Shown here: positions 52,259 through 61,439 of the stretch, piece by piece
Numbering within the stretch: position 1 is the stretch's first letter
Layout of the letters: every line of letters begins with the position of its first letter
Assembly: GCA_965262455.1 (NCBI GenBank)
Contig: CBDHFH010000008.1
Coordinates: 992,001 to 1,056,000, forward strand
Direction of reading: 5' to 3'
Length of the DNA: 64,000 bases
From: UBA1858 sp965262455
GTDB taxonomy: Bacteria > Pseudomonadota > Gammaproteobacteria > UBA4575
Notes under the pieces: model-generated
What the model saw: only the letters and a program-made list of their open reading frames with translations
The model's database searches: none
What the model was told of the DNA's origin: nothing
Position numbers and translations under genes: made by a program

Positions 52259-53098
52259 ATGCCAAGGAAAAACATGCATTTTTTCTTTGCCGATGACTCG
52301 GCACAAAAGGGTATTCGAGAAAAGATGGGTAAACTTGTTGCCTATGGAGGCTTGCTTGTATCTTCTGAAAGCACTCATGACCTTTCAAATAGAATAGATG
52401 AAATAGCAAAAGAGGCTGGCATACCAGATAGAGAAGAAATTAAGTGGTCACCGCGTAAAGACAGTTGGATCTATAATAATCTAAAAGGAGATGATCGACT
52501 AAATTGTTATTCATCAATAATAAATGCTGCAAAAGATGCTGAATCAATAGCAATTGTAACTGTTTGCGATCCAGTAATGAGAAATCTAAAGATGGAATGG
52601 GGATTTGAAAGGTGTGTTACATATACTTTAGAAAGAGTATCAGCTTATACAGAAAACCTATCATCAAAAGCCGTCGTGATCTCTGATAGACCTAGTGGAG
52701 GTAAGAGAGAAGAAGATCAGTTTTTAACGGACTACCTTGGCCATATAGAAAGTGATTACAATTTCATGCATACAGGTAATTTTGCTTTAAATATGTTAAC
52801 AGCACCCTCCCATCTTGTTAGGTTGCTACAAGCAGCTGATTTAATTACAGCTATTACTACTGCAATGATTTCTGGTCAAACAAAATATGCAAAAGACTAT
52901 ATTGAGTTAATTAAACCTATGTACGCTAAGAATTCACTAGGATCTATAGGTGGCACAGGTTTAAAAGTTTACCCAGACAATTTAATAAATTTATACCATT
53001 GGGTACTTAGTGAAACGCATTATTGCAAAACTTCCCGGATGGCAGGCATTCCTTTGCCTCTAGATACTTATCATTACTATAGAGATGATGGCACCTAA
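52259..53098 (+). CDS. DUF3800 family protein
   Basis: The 279-residue product has the DUF3800 layout: an N-terminal acidic motif FFFADDSAQ, and late QAADLITAITTAM with a conserved Asp, suggesting an RNase-H-like nuclease fold. Function of the family is unknown; members are frequent in mobile DNA and cassette arrays. The ATG follows directly on GTTAGAT, and ACCTAAC overlaps the stop, the two core forms of integron cassette ends. Confidence 0.8.
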   Translation: MPRKNMHFFFADDSAQKGIREKMGKLVAYGGLLVSSESTHDLSNRIDEIAKEAGIPDREEIKWSPRKDSWIYNNLKGDDRLNCYSSIINAAKDAESIAIVTVCDPVMRNLKMEWGFERCVTYTLERVSAYTENLSSKAVVISDRPSGGKREEDQFLTDYLGHIESDYNFMHTGNFALNMLTAPSHLVRLLQAADLITAITTAMISGQTKYAKDYIELIKPMYAKNSLGSIGGTGLKVYPDNLINLYHWVLSETHYCKTSRMAGIPLPLDTYHYYRDDGT

Positions 53099-53167
53099 CA
53101 AATCATTTAAGTTTGCACTTTCGGTACGGGGCGCGCGTTACACACGTGCGCCAAAACTCAAACATTA
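53093..53167 (+). repeat. attC-like imperfect hairpin after the DUF3800 gene
   Basis: ACCTAAC (RYYYAAC form), CATTTAAGTTTG, GGCGCGCGT-TACAC-ACGTGCGCC, then CAAACATTAATG: nested inverted repeats like a cassette attC. The closing GTTRRRY core is missing, where a composite repeat begins at 53168. No integrase is in the window. Confidence 0.35.
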
Positions 53168-53658
53168 ATGACCGCTATTGCGCCGAAAGCAGACATAAAT
53201 TTGAGAATTTATGTGCACGTTTGGAGACTTTTGACCGAAGCAATAGTTAACTACAAAAGGAACCGCGTTTTTGCGAAAGGAGACTTTTCACTAAATTTGC
53301 TCTGAAAACACAAAATCCGGTTCTCTTACCGGGATTCGAACCGCGCAAACCCTGCAGAAATAGGCTATTTTTCAAGTATTTACGAAGTCTCCGAACGGAG
53401 ACAGACTCGGTGGCGGTGGTTGGAGTCTGGAGCGAACCCTGCTCTACTCAAACTTCCCTGTTAAACAGCCAATTTACAGGGAAAACTTAATTTATTGACT
53501 CCTTTTCAATGTCCCACTTCGTAAATCTATCTGAAATACAAGAACCTACATAATATGTACTTCAATGTAGCAATTCTCTAACAGGGAAATATCAGGGATA
53601 TTCAATTTTACATAGTAACCTCTTAGGACTACAAAAATTAACAATTAGCCATGCACAG
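53168..53658 (+). repeat. Composite repeat, copy 3
   Basis: This 491-bp element starts with the short palindrome (53168-53196). The left module to about 53428 is identical by eye to copy 2. The right module is diverged (ACAGGGAA motifs kept) and ends TTAGCCATGCACAG, matching the terminal repeat of the insertion sequence even better at its last bases. It marks the right edge of the accessory region. Confidence 0.75.
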
Positions 53659-53681
53659 TTAATTATTTTTCTAATTTATTA

Positions 53682-55619
53682 CTAAAGGTTTTGTCGATTA
53701 TTGATAATCTCTTCTACAACACTAGGATCGGCCAAAGTTGAAGTATCTCCTAAACTTTCTATTTCATTCTCGGCAACTTTTCTTAAAATCCGTCGCATGA
53801 TTTTCCCGGAACGGGTTTTAGGTAAACCTGGTGCCCATTGAATGATATCGGGTTTAGCAAATGGGCCAATTTCTTTGCGTACGAGCTGTATTAACTCTTC
53901 TTTTAAATTATCACTGGTTTCAATTCCCGACATAGGTGTGACATATGCATAAATTCCTTGACCTTTAATAACATGCGAATAACCAACTACTGCTGCCTCA
54001 GCAATTTTTTCATGTAGCACTAAAGCACTTTCAACTTCTGCTGTCCCTAAACGATGCCCTGAAATATTTAATACATCATCTACACGTCCAGTAATCCAGT
54101 AATAACCATCTGCATCACGTTTGCAGCCATCACCACTGAAATACATTCCAGGATATTGAGAAAAATAGGTTTCAATAAATCGATTATGATCTCCATACAC
54201 AGATCGCATTTGTCCTGGCCATGGATGTTTCATTACCAAATCTCCCTGACATTCCCCTTCTAACTCATTACCATTTTCATCAACAATAGCTGGCTGAATT
54301 CCAAAGAAAGGTTTACTTGCAGAACCCGGTTTTAAATCTGTAGCGCCTGGTAAAGGTGTAATTAAATGTCCACCAGTTTCAGTTTGCCACCAAGTATCAA
54401 CAATTGGGCAACGGGAATCACCGACAACATGGTAATACCATTCCCACGCTTCGGGATTTATGGGTTCACCTACAGTTCCTAACAGTCGCAAGCTTTTACG
54501 GCTGGTTTTTTTGACCTCTTTATCACCCAAACTCATTAAAGCTCGAATAGCTGTTGGTGCTGTATAGAAAATAGAAACACTATGCTTATCGCATACTTGC
54601 CAAAACCGGCTGCCATCAGGATAGTTTGGAACACCTTCAAACATCAACGTGATTGCACCATTACACAGGGGCCCATACACTATATAGGTATGTCCTGTTA
54701 CCCAACCCACATCAGCACTACACCAATACACTTCACCATCATGGTAGTCGAACACATATTTATGAGTTATAGCTGCATATAAGAGATAACCACCAGTTGT
54801 ATGTAACACCCCTTTCGGTTTTCCTGTTGAGCCTGAGGTATATAAAATAAACATAGGATCTTCCGCATCCATAGGTTCTGGCTCACATTTATTGTATGCA
54901 ATATTCATTTCTTTGTGATACCAAATATCTCTACCATTAACCCAGTCAATATGTTTACCTGTACGATTAACAACGATGACAGTTTCCACATTCGGGCATT
55001 CTTCTAGCGCTTTATCCGTATTAGCCTTAAGTGGGACTTTTTTACCACCCCTTATACCTTCATCTGCCGTGATTATAGTTTGGCAATTTGAATCTAAAAT
55101 TCGATCGCGTAAAGAGTCTGGCGAGAATCCGCCAAATACAATGGAATGCACTGCACCAATTCGTGCACATGCCAACATGGCATAAGCTGCTTCAGGAATC
55201 ATCGGCATGTAGATACATACGCGATCACCTTTTTTAACTCCACGAGATTTTAGAACATTTGATAGTTTGCAAACTTCTTGATGCAGATCTTTATAGGTAA
55301 TGTGTCTGTCTTCATCAGGATCATCTCCTTCCCAAATAATTGCAGTTTGATCTCTGCGTGATCCTAAATGCCGATCAATACAATTATATGAGACATTTAA
55401 ACTTGCACCTTCAAACCAACGTATATGCCCTTTGTGATAATCCCAATCTAATACGTTGTCCCACTTTTTATACCAAGTAACAAATTTGTCAGCTTGCTCA
55501 GCCCAAAAACCTTCAGGGTTTTGAATTGATTCTTGATACATCGACTCATAGGTAGTCGCATTAATATATGCAGTGGACGAAAGTGATGATGGAACAGGAT
55601 AAACTTTATCTGCTGACAT
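53682..55619 (-). CDS. acs: Acetyl-CoA synthetase
   Basis: The 645-residue AMP-forming enzyme activates acetate to acetyl-CoA. Motifs: YTSGSTGKPKG near 262-272, VGEPINPEAWEWY, DTWWQTETGG, the hinge ITGRVDDVLNISGHRLGTAE, and PKTRSGKIMRR with the lysine that is acetylated in enteric Acs. Full length. AAGGAG eight bases before ATG 55619 supports the start. It is the last gene of the amide-use gene set, and would consume the acetate made by AmiE. Confidence 0.96.
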   Translation of the reverse strand: MSADKVYPVPSSLSSTAYINATTYESMYQESIQNPEGFWAEQADKFVTWYKKWDNVLDWDYHKGHIRWFEGASLNVSYNCIDRHLGSRRDQTAIIWEGDDPDEDRHITYKDLHQEVCKLSNVLKSRGVKKGDRVCIYMPMIPEAAYAMLACARIGAVHSIVFGGFSPDSLRDRILDSNCQTIITADEGIRGGKKVPLKANTDKALEECPNVETVIVVNRTGKHIDWVNGRDIWYHKEMNIAYNKCEPEPMDAEDPMFILYTSGSTGKPKGVLHTTGGYLLYAAITHKYVFDYHDGEVYWCSADVGWVTGHTYIVYGPLCNGAITLMFEGVPNYPDGSRFWQVCDKHSVSIFYTAPTAIRALMSLGDKEVKKTSRKSLRLLGTVGEPINPEAWEWYYHVVGDSRCPIVDTWWQTETGGHLITPLPGATDLKPGSASKPFFGIQPAIVDENGNELEGECQGDLVMKHPWPGQMRSVYGDHNRFIETYFSQYPGMYFSGDGCKRDADGYYWITGRVDDVLNISGHRLGTAEVESALVLHEKIAEAAVVGYSHVIKGQGIYAYVTPMSGIETSDNLKEELIQLVRKEIGPFAKPDIIQWAPGLPKTRSGKIMRRILRKVAENEIESLGDTSTLADPSVVEEIINNRQNL

Positions 55620-55656
55620 AGTATTACTCCTTCATACATTCTAATTAAAATATTAT

Positions 55657-57948
55657 TTATGCTGTTAAGCGAAGATATAACATAGGAAGTTTTTCTGGCA
55701 GATGCTCTAATTTATCAATTACCGCGACATTCTTTCTGCCAAATATTTTGTGCAAATAGTTATCACCTCCTGCATCTAAGCCTACACAAAAAGTATCGAT
55801 ACCTAATCGCGAAATTGACCGTACTACCTTACGTGCATCTTCAACTAAATACTGCTGATCCTCTACATCTATATCTGACGGCTCACCATCAGAAATAACC
55901 AACAATAATCTTCTATGGGTACATTGAGCAATTAAATCTTCTGTTGCGTGCCTCATTGCTGCACCCATGCGAGTTGATAATTTACCTTGCAGTCCAGCTA
56001 AATGCGCACGTGCTGTAGTGTCATAGGGAGAATTAAAATCTTTAATCCGATAGTAATGCACATCCTCTTTTCCATCAGAACAAAATGCAGAAATAGCAAA
56101 TGGGTCATCAAGCCCAGACATTGCATAAGCCAACAAACTAGTGGCTTGCAGCTCCAGCTCCAACACTGAAGTACCGGCAGTTTGCACAATATCATTGGTT
56201 GAATTAGATATATCCAGTAACACCATGACGGAAAGGTCTCTATGTTTTCTCTCAGTCGTACTATAAATTCTAGGATCGGGTGTATCCCCCATCCTTAGAC
56301 TAATCACTGCATTGATACAGGCATCTAAATCCAAGGATTCACCTGCACTTTGGCGATGTAACCGCTCAGGCAGACTTACTTTAGCTGTTTGGATTAAATT
56401 TGTTATTCGATTAACGAGATCGTTATGATTTTCCAAAATTCGATCTATCTTATATGCATTTCCAAAGTCAGGAAAATACTCCACAACACAGGTCCAGTTA
56501 GGACGCTCAGATCCTGTTAAGTAATCAAATTCTGGATAACGCACTGCCACTTCAGATTCCCTTTGTTCTGAATCAGTACTTTCTCGCGCATGATATTGTT
56601 GTTCAACCTCATCTGTTTCGTTTTGTTCTTCATGCTGAGATGCATCTTCATCTTTTTCCTCTTGATCCATTCTCATGGCTTCAATAAAAATTCCTTCTTC
56701 ATCTTCTTCTTGGCTCTGCTGGTCTCCGAAATCCCACAAGCCCATATTATCGTCTCTATAAGCAGGCTCCACGACATAAGTTTTTGCATTAAATTGCGCC
56801 CGTAACTGCCCTAAATCATTACCTAAAAGTACACCAATATTTCGGCACATTGCTGGATCAGTCACATCATTGCTAGGATCGAAAAACATATCACGTCCCT
56901 TTTGTACCCACCCATCTTTATCTTTATAGTTTTCATCTATCAGTGCCCGTGCAAGTCTGCTTAATAGTAGTGGCACCAATTTTGGCCCACTCGGCTTTGC
57001 AACATGGAATGGCAGCCAAAGTTTTCGCAACCCAGGAAAGGATTGCATAGATAAATACTCTACACGAGCATCTTCAAGCAATGAAACAAGCGCTACCTGA
57101 ATAGGTTTGAGTTCACCTAAAGGAAAAATTTTAGTTGAATACACTAGATGAGCCCCAACATGAGCAAGCCCTGCGCGAAATATTTTCTCTGCCTGATCGT
57201 CATGAAAGCCTGGAAATACTTCGGGTATTCGTACCACTCCATTACTAATTGAAATGCGTCTCAATGACAATGGTGATGTCGATGCAGGAAGATCACGTAT
57301 AGGTGGACGCAAACCCCAAAGAGAAATCAAATAAAGCTTTAATCGTCGATCAAGATCTGTGAAAACAACATCACCTGCTTCATGTCTAAACCATTTTTCA
57401 GACTCAGGATTAGTAAAGCTAAAATAGTTAATTTGTTGTAAAACATCTTCACCTGTTGAACGCAGCCCAGTTAATACCCAGGATCTAAATTGGTTAGGTG
57501 TTAATGTAGAAACAATTTTTTGTGTGCGCTCAAGGACCGCAAGCAGAGATTCAGGCGCGTTATAAATCACATCTTCAATGGTCTTCAGCCAAGAAGAAAA
57601 TGCCTGTATTGACTTGAATTCATATGCGGCAATCACGGCCACTTTTGGCAGTAATTCTGCTGCAGCACGATTTACTTTAATAGCAGTTAAGGACACGCTT
57701 GCTGCTAAATCAATAGCTGCATTTGGGTTGATTACTTCAACCAATTTCGGTGAATGACGAGCATACGAAAGCGGAATTAAAGCACCATAGCCTGCATGTG
57801 AAATCTTATTACAGGCAGCCTCCCAGAGAGGATAGTATTCATTTGGAAAGAACTGTTTACCTTCACGAATAAGAAAAGCTAGACGATCATCTGGGTGATT
57901 GGGTTCACGCCCTCGTTCTTGTCCAGATTCTTGAGTATGTGAAGAAAT
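55657..57948 (-). CDS. NorD/CbbO-like VWA-domain protein
   Basis: This large protein has a C-terminal von Willebrand A domain: the MIDAS begins VMVLLDISNSTND, with TTARAHLAGL and LLLVISDGEPSD later. An acidic linker (EEDEEGIFIEAMRMDQ) precedes it. The frame has no ATG in front; the first TTG is at 57744, but family-like sequence extends to about 57915 (NHPDDRLAFLIREG) and the frame is open to 57951. Just upstream, another frame reads NWLHLPRERSKQFLHILKNL, suggesting a frameshift near 57900-57935. It would partner the NorQ-like ATPase. Confidence 0.8.
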   Translation of the reverse strand: MSSHTQESGQERGREPNHPDDRLAFLIREGKQFFPNEYYPLWEAACNKISHAGYGALIPLSYARHSPKLVEVINPNAAIDLAASVSLTAIKVNRAAAELLPKVAVIAAYEFKSIQAFSSWLKTIEDVIYNAPESLLAVLERTQKIVSTLTPNQFRSWVLTGLRSTGEDVLQQINYFSFTNPESEKWFRHEAGDVVFTDLDRRLKLYLISLWGLRPPIRDLPASTSPLSLRRISISNGVVRIPEVFPGFHDDQAEKIFRAGLAHVGAHLVYSTKIFPLGELKPIQVALVSLLEDARVEYLSMQSFPGLRKLWLPFHVAKPSGPKLVPLLLSRLARALIDENYKDKDGWVQKGRDMFFDPSNDVTDPAMCRNIGVLLGNDLGQLRAQFNAKTYVVEPAYRDDNMGLWDFGDQQSQEEDEEGIFIEAMRMDQEEKDEDASQHEEQNETDEVEQQYHARESTDSEQRESEVAVRYPEFDYLTGSERPNWTCVVEYFPDFGNAYKIDRILENHNDLVNRITNLIQTAKVSLPERLHRQSAGESLDLDACINAVISLRMGDTPDPRIYSTTERKHRDLSVMVLLDISNSTNDIVQTAGTSVLELELQATSLLAYAMSGLDDPFAISAFCSDGKEDVHYYRIKDFNSPYDTTARAHLAGLQGKLSTRMGAAMRHATEDLIAQCTHRRLLLVISDGEPSDIDVEDQQYLVEDARKVVRSISRLGIDTFCVGLDAGGDNYLHKIFGRKNVAVIDKLEHLPEKLPMLYLRLTA

Positions 57949-57989
57949 TGTTTACTTCTCTCGCGTGGTAGATGTAGCCAATTATCACC

Positions 57990-58787
57990 TCACGCACATG
58001 CTTCTATTGCCGAAGTCAACGCATTACGAATATCAATGTCATCCGTAATCGGTAATACTAAAGCTACTTCGCAAGCTTCTTGTAAAGAAATCCCTTTGGT
58101 CATAAGCTGTGCCGCATAGATTAACATACGCGTAGATGCTCCTTCATCTAAACCATGACCTTTTAAATTTCTAGACCTCTCAGAAATTTGTACAAGTTTC
58201 ATCGCTATTTTCTTATCGATGCCAGATTCATGTGCAATAATTTTTGCTTCATCTTCAGCTTTTGGGTAATCAAAGTCTATAGCGCCAAACCTTTGCTTGG
58301 TTGATTCTTTCAAATCTTTTAATACACTCTGATAACCAGGATTGTATGAAATAACAATCTGGAAATCTGAATGTGCTTTGATAACTTCATTTTTCTTTTC
58401 CAAAGAAAGTATACGTCTGTCATCAGTTAATGAATGAATCACTACACTAGTATCTTGTCTGGCTTCGACGATTTCATCTAAATAACAAATTGCGCCATGG
58501 CGTACTGCTAATGTTAATGGTCCATCATGCCAAACCGTGCCCTCAGCATCGAGCAAATAACGACCAACAAGATCAGACGCAGTCATATCTTCATGACATG
58601 AAACGGTTATGAGTGGCTTTTTAAATTTCCATGCAATGTACTCAACAAAACGAGTTTTACCGCATCCGGTGGGACCTTTGAGCATCATTGGCATGCGGTT
58701 GGCAAATGCTGCCTCAAATAACTGAATTTCGTTATGAGTTGAAGAATAATAAGGTTCTTCTGTAATCAAATAATCATCGAGATTCAT
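57990..58787 (-). CDS. NorQ/CbbQ-like MoxR AAA+ ATPase
   Basis: The 265-residue ATPase has Walker A GPTGCGKT at 38-45, Walker B ICYLDEIVEAR near 100, and the C-terminal CbbQ_C-like region (DEGASTRMLIYAAQLM). Relatives with a VWA partner remodel or load metal into enzymes (NO reductase, RuBisCO). Neither is in the window. Lying between amiE and the NorD-like gene, it may serve AmiE or another enzyme of amide use; AmiB, an ATPase, accompanies amiE in Pseudomonas. Confidence 0.9.
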   Translation of the reverse strand: MNLDDYLITEEPYYSSTHNEIQLFEAAFANRMPMMLKGPTGCGKTRFVEYIAWKFKKPLITVSCHEDMTASDLVGRYLLDAEGTVWHDGPLTLAVRHGAICYLDEIVEARQDTSVVIHSLTDDRRILSLEKKNEVIKAHSDFQIVISYNPGYQSVLKDLKESTKQRFGAIDFDYPKAEDEAKIIAHESGIDKKIAMKLVQISERSRNLKGHGLDEGASTRMLIYAAQLMTKGISLQEACEVALVLPITDDIDIRNALTSAIEACA

Positions 58788-58899
58788 GCTTATGCACTCA
58801 TTATGAACTCAAAATATTCTACATATTTATATTTTGATTTATTCTTTTTGAAAAATCTAGGTGAAGGCATATGCAGCCTCCACCTCAATTTCTACAATG

Positions 58900-59934
58900 C
58901 TATCTATGTGTTTTAGGGTTAGGTATCCCTTCGATATCACATTCTTCTGTGCCTACCGTAGTTCTGGTGATGGATTCGACCATTTCACGCGCTGCATCTG
59001 GATCTGTTATCCATTTTTTGTAAAAGTCATACGGGCATTCTGCTACACCAGTATCACCTTCACCTGAATTAATCTTACCGGTGTAACCACGATGTAGAAG
59101 CTTGAACAAATGGTTTTCAGATTGTTGATTCTTGCGTGCGTCACGAATCAATGAAACCGATAAATTGGCATATTGAACACCCATATCTTCTTCACCACAT
59201 TCACCCAAGGTGCGACCATCAAATCCAACAATGGCAGAATGACCAAAGTAAGAATACACACCATCAAATCCACTTGCGTTCGCTACTGCCACATAGGTAT
59301 TGTTCATCCATGCCATGGCTTTAGCTACCAACACTTGCTGGTCCTTAGATGGATACATATACCCTTGACAGCGAACAATTAACTCTGCACCTTTCATGGC
59401 ACAATCACGCCAGATTTCAGGGTAATTACCATCATCACAAATAATCAAACTGATTTTTAAACCCTTGGGACCATCAGAAACATAAGTGCAGTTCCCAGGA
59501 TACCAGCCTTCAATTGGCACCCACGGCATGATCTTGCGATACTTTTGTACAATTTCACCTTTATCGTTCATCAAAATAAGTGTGTTATAAGGCGCTTTAT
59601 TTGGATGATCTTCATGTCTTTCTCCTGTTAAAGAAAACACACCCCAAACTTTTGCATTACGACATGCTTCTGCAAAAATTTCAGTTTCATCGCCCGGAAT
59701 GCTAGACGCAGTTTCATACATCTCAGTCTCGTCATACATTATTCCATGCGTACTGTATTCAGGGAAAATAACCAAATCCATACCCGGAAGACCACCTTTC
59801 ATGCCTTCAATCATATTTGCAATATTGCGGGCATTTTCGAGTACTTCTGCTTTAGTATGTAAACGTGGCATTTTGTAATTCACTACAGCTACACCTACCG
59901 AATCTTTACTACTTGATATATCACCGTGATACAT
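58900..59934 (-). CDS. amiE: Aliphatic amidase
   Basis: The 344-residue nitrilase-superfamily enzyme hydrolyses short aliphatic amides to the acid and ammonia. E59, K134 and C166 occupy exactly the catalytic positions of Pseudomonas aeruginosa AmiE (FPEY, KYRK, IICDDGN), and long stretches match that enzyme. Formamidase AmiF is the alternative, but the N-terminus MYHGDISSS and overall match favour AmiE. GTAGGAG before ATG 59934 is a strong ribosome site. The upstream genes are an ABC importer; the downstream genes include acs. Confidence 0.95.
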   Translation of the reverse strand: MYHGDISSSKDSVGVAVVNYKMPRLHTKAEVLENARNIANMIEGMKGGLPGMDLVIFPEYSTHGIMYDETEMYETASSIPGDETEIFAEACRNAKVWGVFSLTGERHEDHPNKAPYNTLILMNDKGEIVQKYRKIMPWVPIEGWYPGNCTYVSDGPKGLKISLIICDDGNYPEIWRDCAMKGAELIVRCQGYMYPSKDQQVLVAKAMAWMNNTYVAVANASGFDGVYSYFGHSAIVGFDGRTLGECGEEDMGVQYANLSVSLIRDARKNQQSENHLFKLLHRGYTGKINSGEGDTGVAECPYDFYKKWITDPDAAREMVESITRTTVGTEECDIEGIPNPKTHR

Positions 59935-59986
59935 AATGATTTCTCCTACATCTATTTAAATTATCTTTACTCTCTACTAATCGTTA

Positions 59987-60688
59987 CTAGACTGATAAGT
60001 GTTTATGTACTAACTCATCAGTTAACGAATCTGTCTTTCCCTCTGATGCAACAATTCCATTTTCTAAAATAGCGAACCTTTGTGATGCTCTTCTTGCAAA
60101 TTCAACATTTTGCTCTACAAGAATTAAAGTCATATTGTGTTTATCATTCAAATCAATTAATACCTCTTCAATTTTTTCTACTATATTTGGTTGAATACCT
60201 TCGGTTGGCTCATCCAAAAGCATGACTTTAGGATCAGTTAGAAGTGCACGTGCAATCGCTAGTTGCTGTTGTTGCCCACCTGATAAATCACCTCCAGGAC
60301 GATTTAAAAATTCTTTCAAGATAGGGAATAGTTCAAAAACCCATTCATTAATTTCAGTACTTTTATTGTCTATATTGGTTGCAAATGTCCCAACCTGTAA
60401 ATTTTCCCGAACTGTAAATTTTGGTAGTATTCCCCTACCTTGTGGCACATAACCAATACCAGCAATAGCACGTTCATGAGTTTTTTTATTATTTATCTCT
60501 AGTCCATCTAATTTTATACTGCCTGTGATGCGATCCATTAATCCTATGACTGCACGCATCAAGGATGTTTTTCCAACGCCATTACGCCCAAGGACAGATA
60601 AAAATTCTCCGCTTTGTATATTGAGGCTGACATTATTGACAGCACAGCTATTACCATAAAATGCATTGACAGAATTTATCTCAAGCAT
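59987..60688 (-). CDS. urtE: UrtE/LivF-like ABC transporter ATPase
   Basis: The 233-residue ATPase has Walker A GRNGVGKT near 35, signature LSGGQQQQLAIARAL near 135 and Walker B VMLLDEPTEGIQP. The EGIQP form and the adjacent genes match UrtE of the urea/amide branch of the LivF family. Overlaps urtD by eight bases. The amiE gene follows after 52 bp, so short amides are the likely substrate. Confidence 0.9.
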   Translation of the reverse strand: MLEINSVNAFYGNSCAVNNVSLNIQSGEFLSVLGRNGVGKTSLMRAVIGLMDRITGSIKLDGLEINNKKTHERAIAGIGYVPQGRGILPKFTVRENLQVGTFATNIDNKSTEINEWVFELFPILKEFLNRPGGDLSGGQQQQLAIARALLTDPKVMLLDEPTEGIQPNIVEKIEEVLIDLNDKHNMTLILVEQNVEFARRASQRFAILENGIVASEGKTDSLTDELVHKHLSV

Positions 60689-61436
60689 TGGTTATACCTG
60701 CCGATCCAAGATAAGCATCTTGTACATCTGAATTATTCTCAATTTCACTAGCAGTTCCTTCCGCAAGCATTTTGCCTTGGTGCATAACTGAAATAACATC
60801 TCCGATTTCTTTCACAAATCCCATGTCATGTTCTACGACAACTAACGTATGCTTTTCTTTAAGCTTTAAAAATAACTCTGCAGTCTTATGTGTTTCTTGA
60901 CGTGTCATTCCCGCAGTAGGCTCATCCATGAGAATTAATTTTGGGTTTTGCGCGACTAATAAAGCTATTTCTAACCATTGCGTTTGTCCATGTGACAAAT
61001 GCCCTGCAATAACATCTAGATGTTCTTGTAAATTGACCATCTCAACTAATTTATTAAGCCCTTCTTCTTCTTTCCCTAATTTAAATTTAAATAAATTAGA
61101 AAATACTTTATTCTTTTTGCAATAGGCTACCTCTATATTTTCTTTGACAGTCATGTCTTGGAATACACTTGGTATCTGAAACTTTCTACCTATCCCTACA
61201 CGAGCAATTTGATGCTCTTGCAAATTCGATAAGTTAGTACTTTCAAATTCAACGGCACCTGAAGTTGCTTTAGTCTTTCCACAAATAATATCTAATGCAG
61301 TAGTTTTCCCTGCACCATTTGGACCAATCAAACATCGCAATTCACCCTCATTAACAGTAAAGTCAAGCCCATTCAATGCATGAAAACCATTAAAGTTAAC
61401 GACTACATCTTTTAGTTGTAATTGCTCTATTGCCAT
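60681..61436 (-). CDS. urtD: UrtD/LivG-like ABC transporter ATPase
   Basis: The 251-residue ATPase has Walker A GPNGAGKTTALD near 36-47, an altered signature LSHGQTQWLEIALLV and Walker B LILMDEPTAGMTRQE. SHGQ instead of SGGQ is typical of UrtD. It lies three bases from urtC. Confidence 0.9.
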   Translation of the reverse strand: MAIEQLQLKDVVVNFNGFHALNGLDFTVNEGELRCLIGPNGAGKTTALDIICGKTKATSGAVEFESTNLSNLQEHQIARVGIGRKFQIPSVFQDMTVKENIEVAYCKKNKVFSNLFKFKLGKEEEGLNKLVEMVNLQEHLDVIAGHLSHGQTQWLEIALLVAQNPKLILMDEPTAGMTRQETHKTAELFLKLKEKHTLVVVEHDMGFVKEIGDVISVMHQGKMLAEGTASEIENNSDVQDAYLGSAGITNA

Positions 61437-61439
61437 AAT

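Noticed and set aside
35679..53098. A complete integron cassette array
   Set aside because: Genes are in both orientations, include normal chromosomal types (csp, helicase), and the short palindromes lack consistent GTTRRRY cores. No integrase is seen. Only the DUF3800 gene has cassette-like ends.
55657..58787. Reading the NorQ/NorD-like pair as NO reductase or RuBisCO accessory genes
   Set aside because: No norCB or cbbLS genes are in the window; the neighbours all concern amide use. The original client cannot be excluded elsewhere in the genome.
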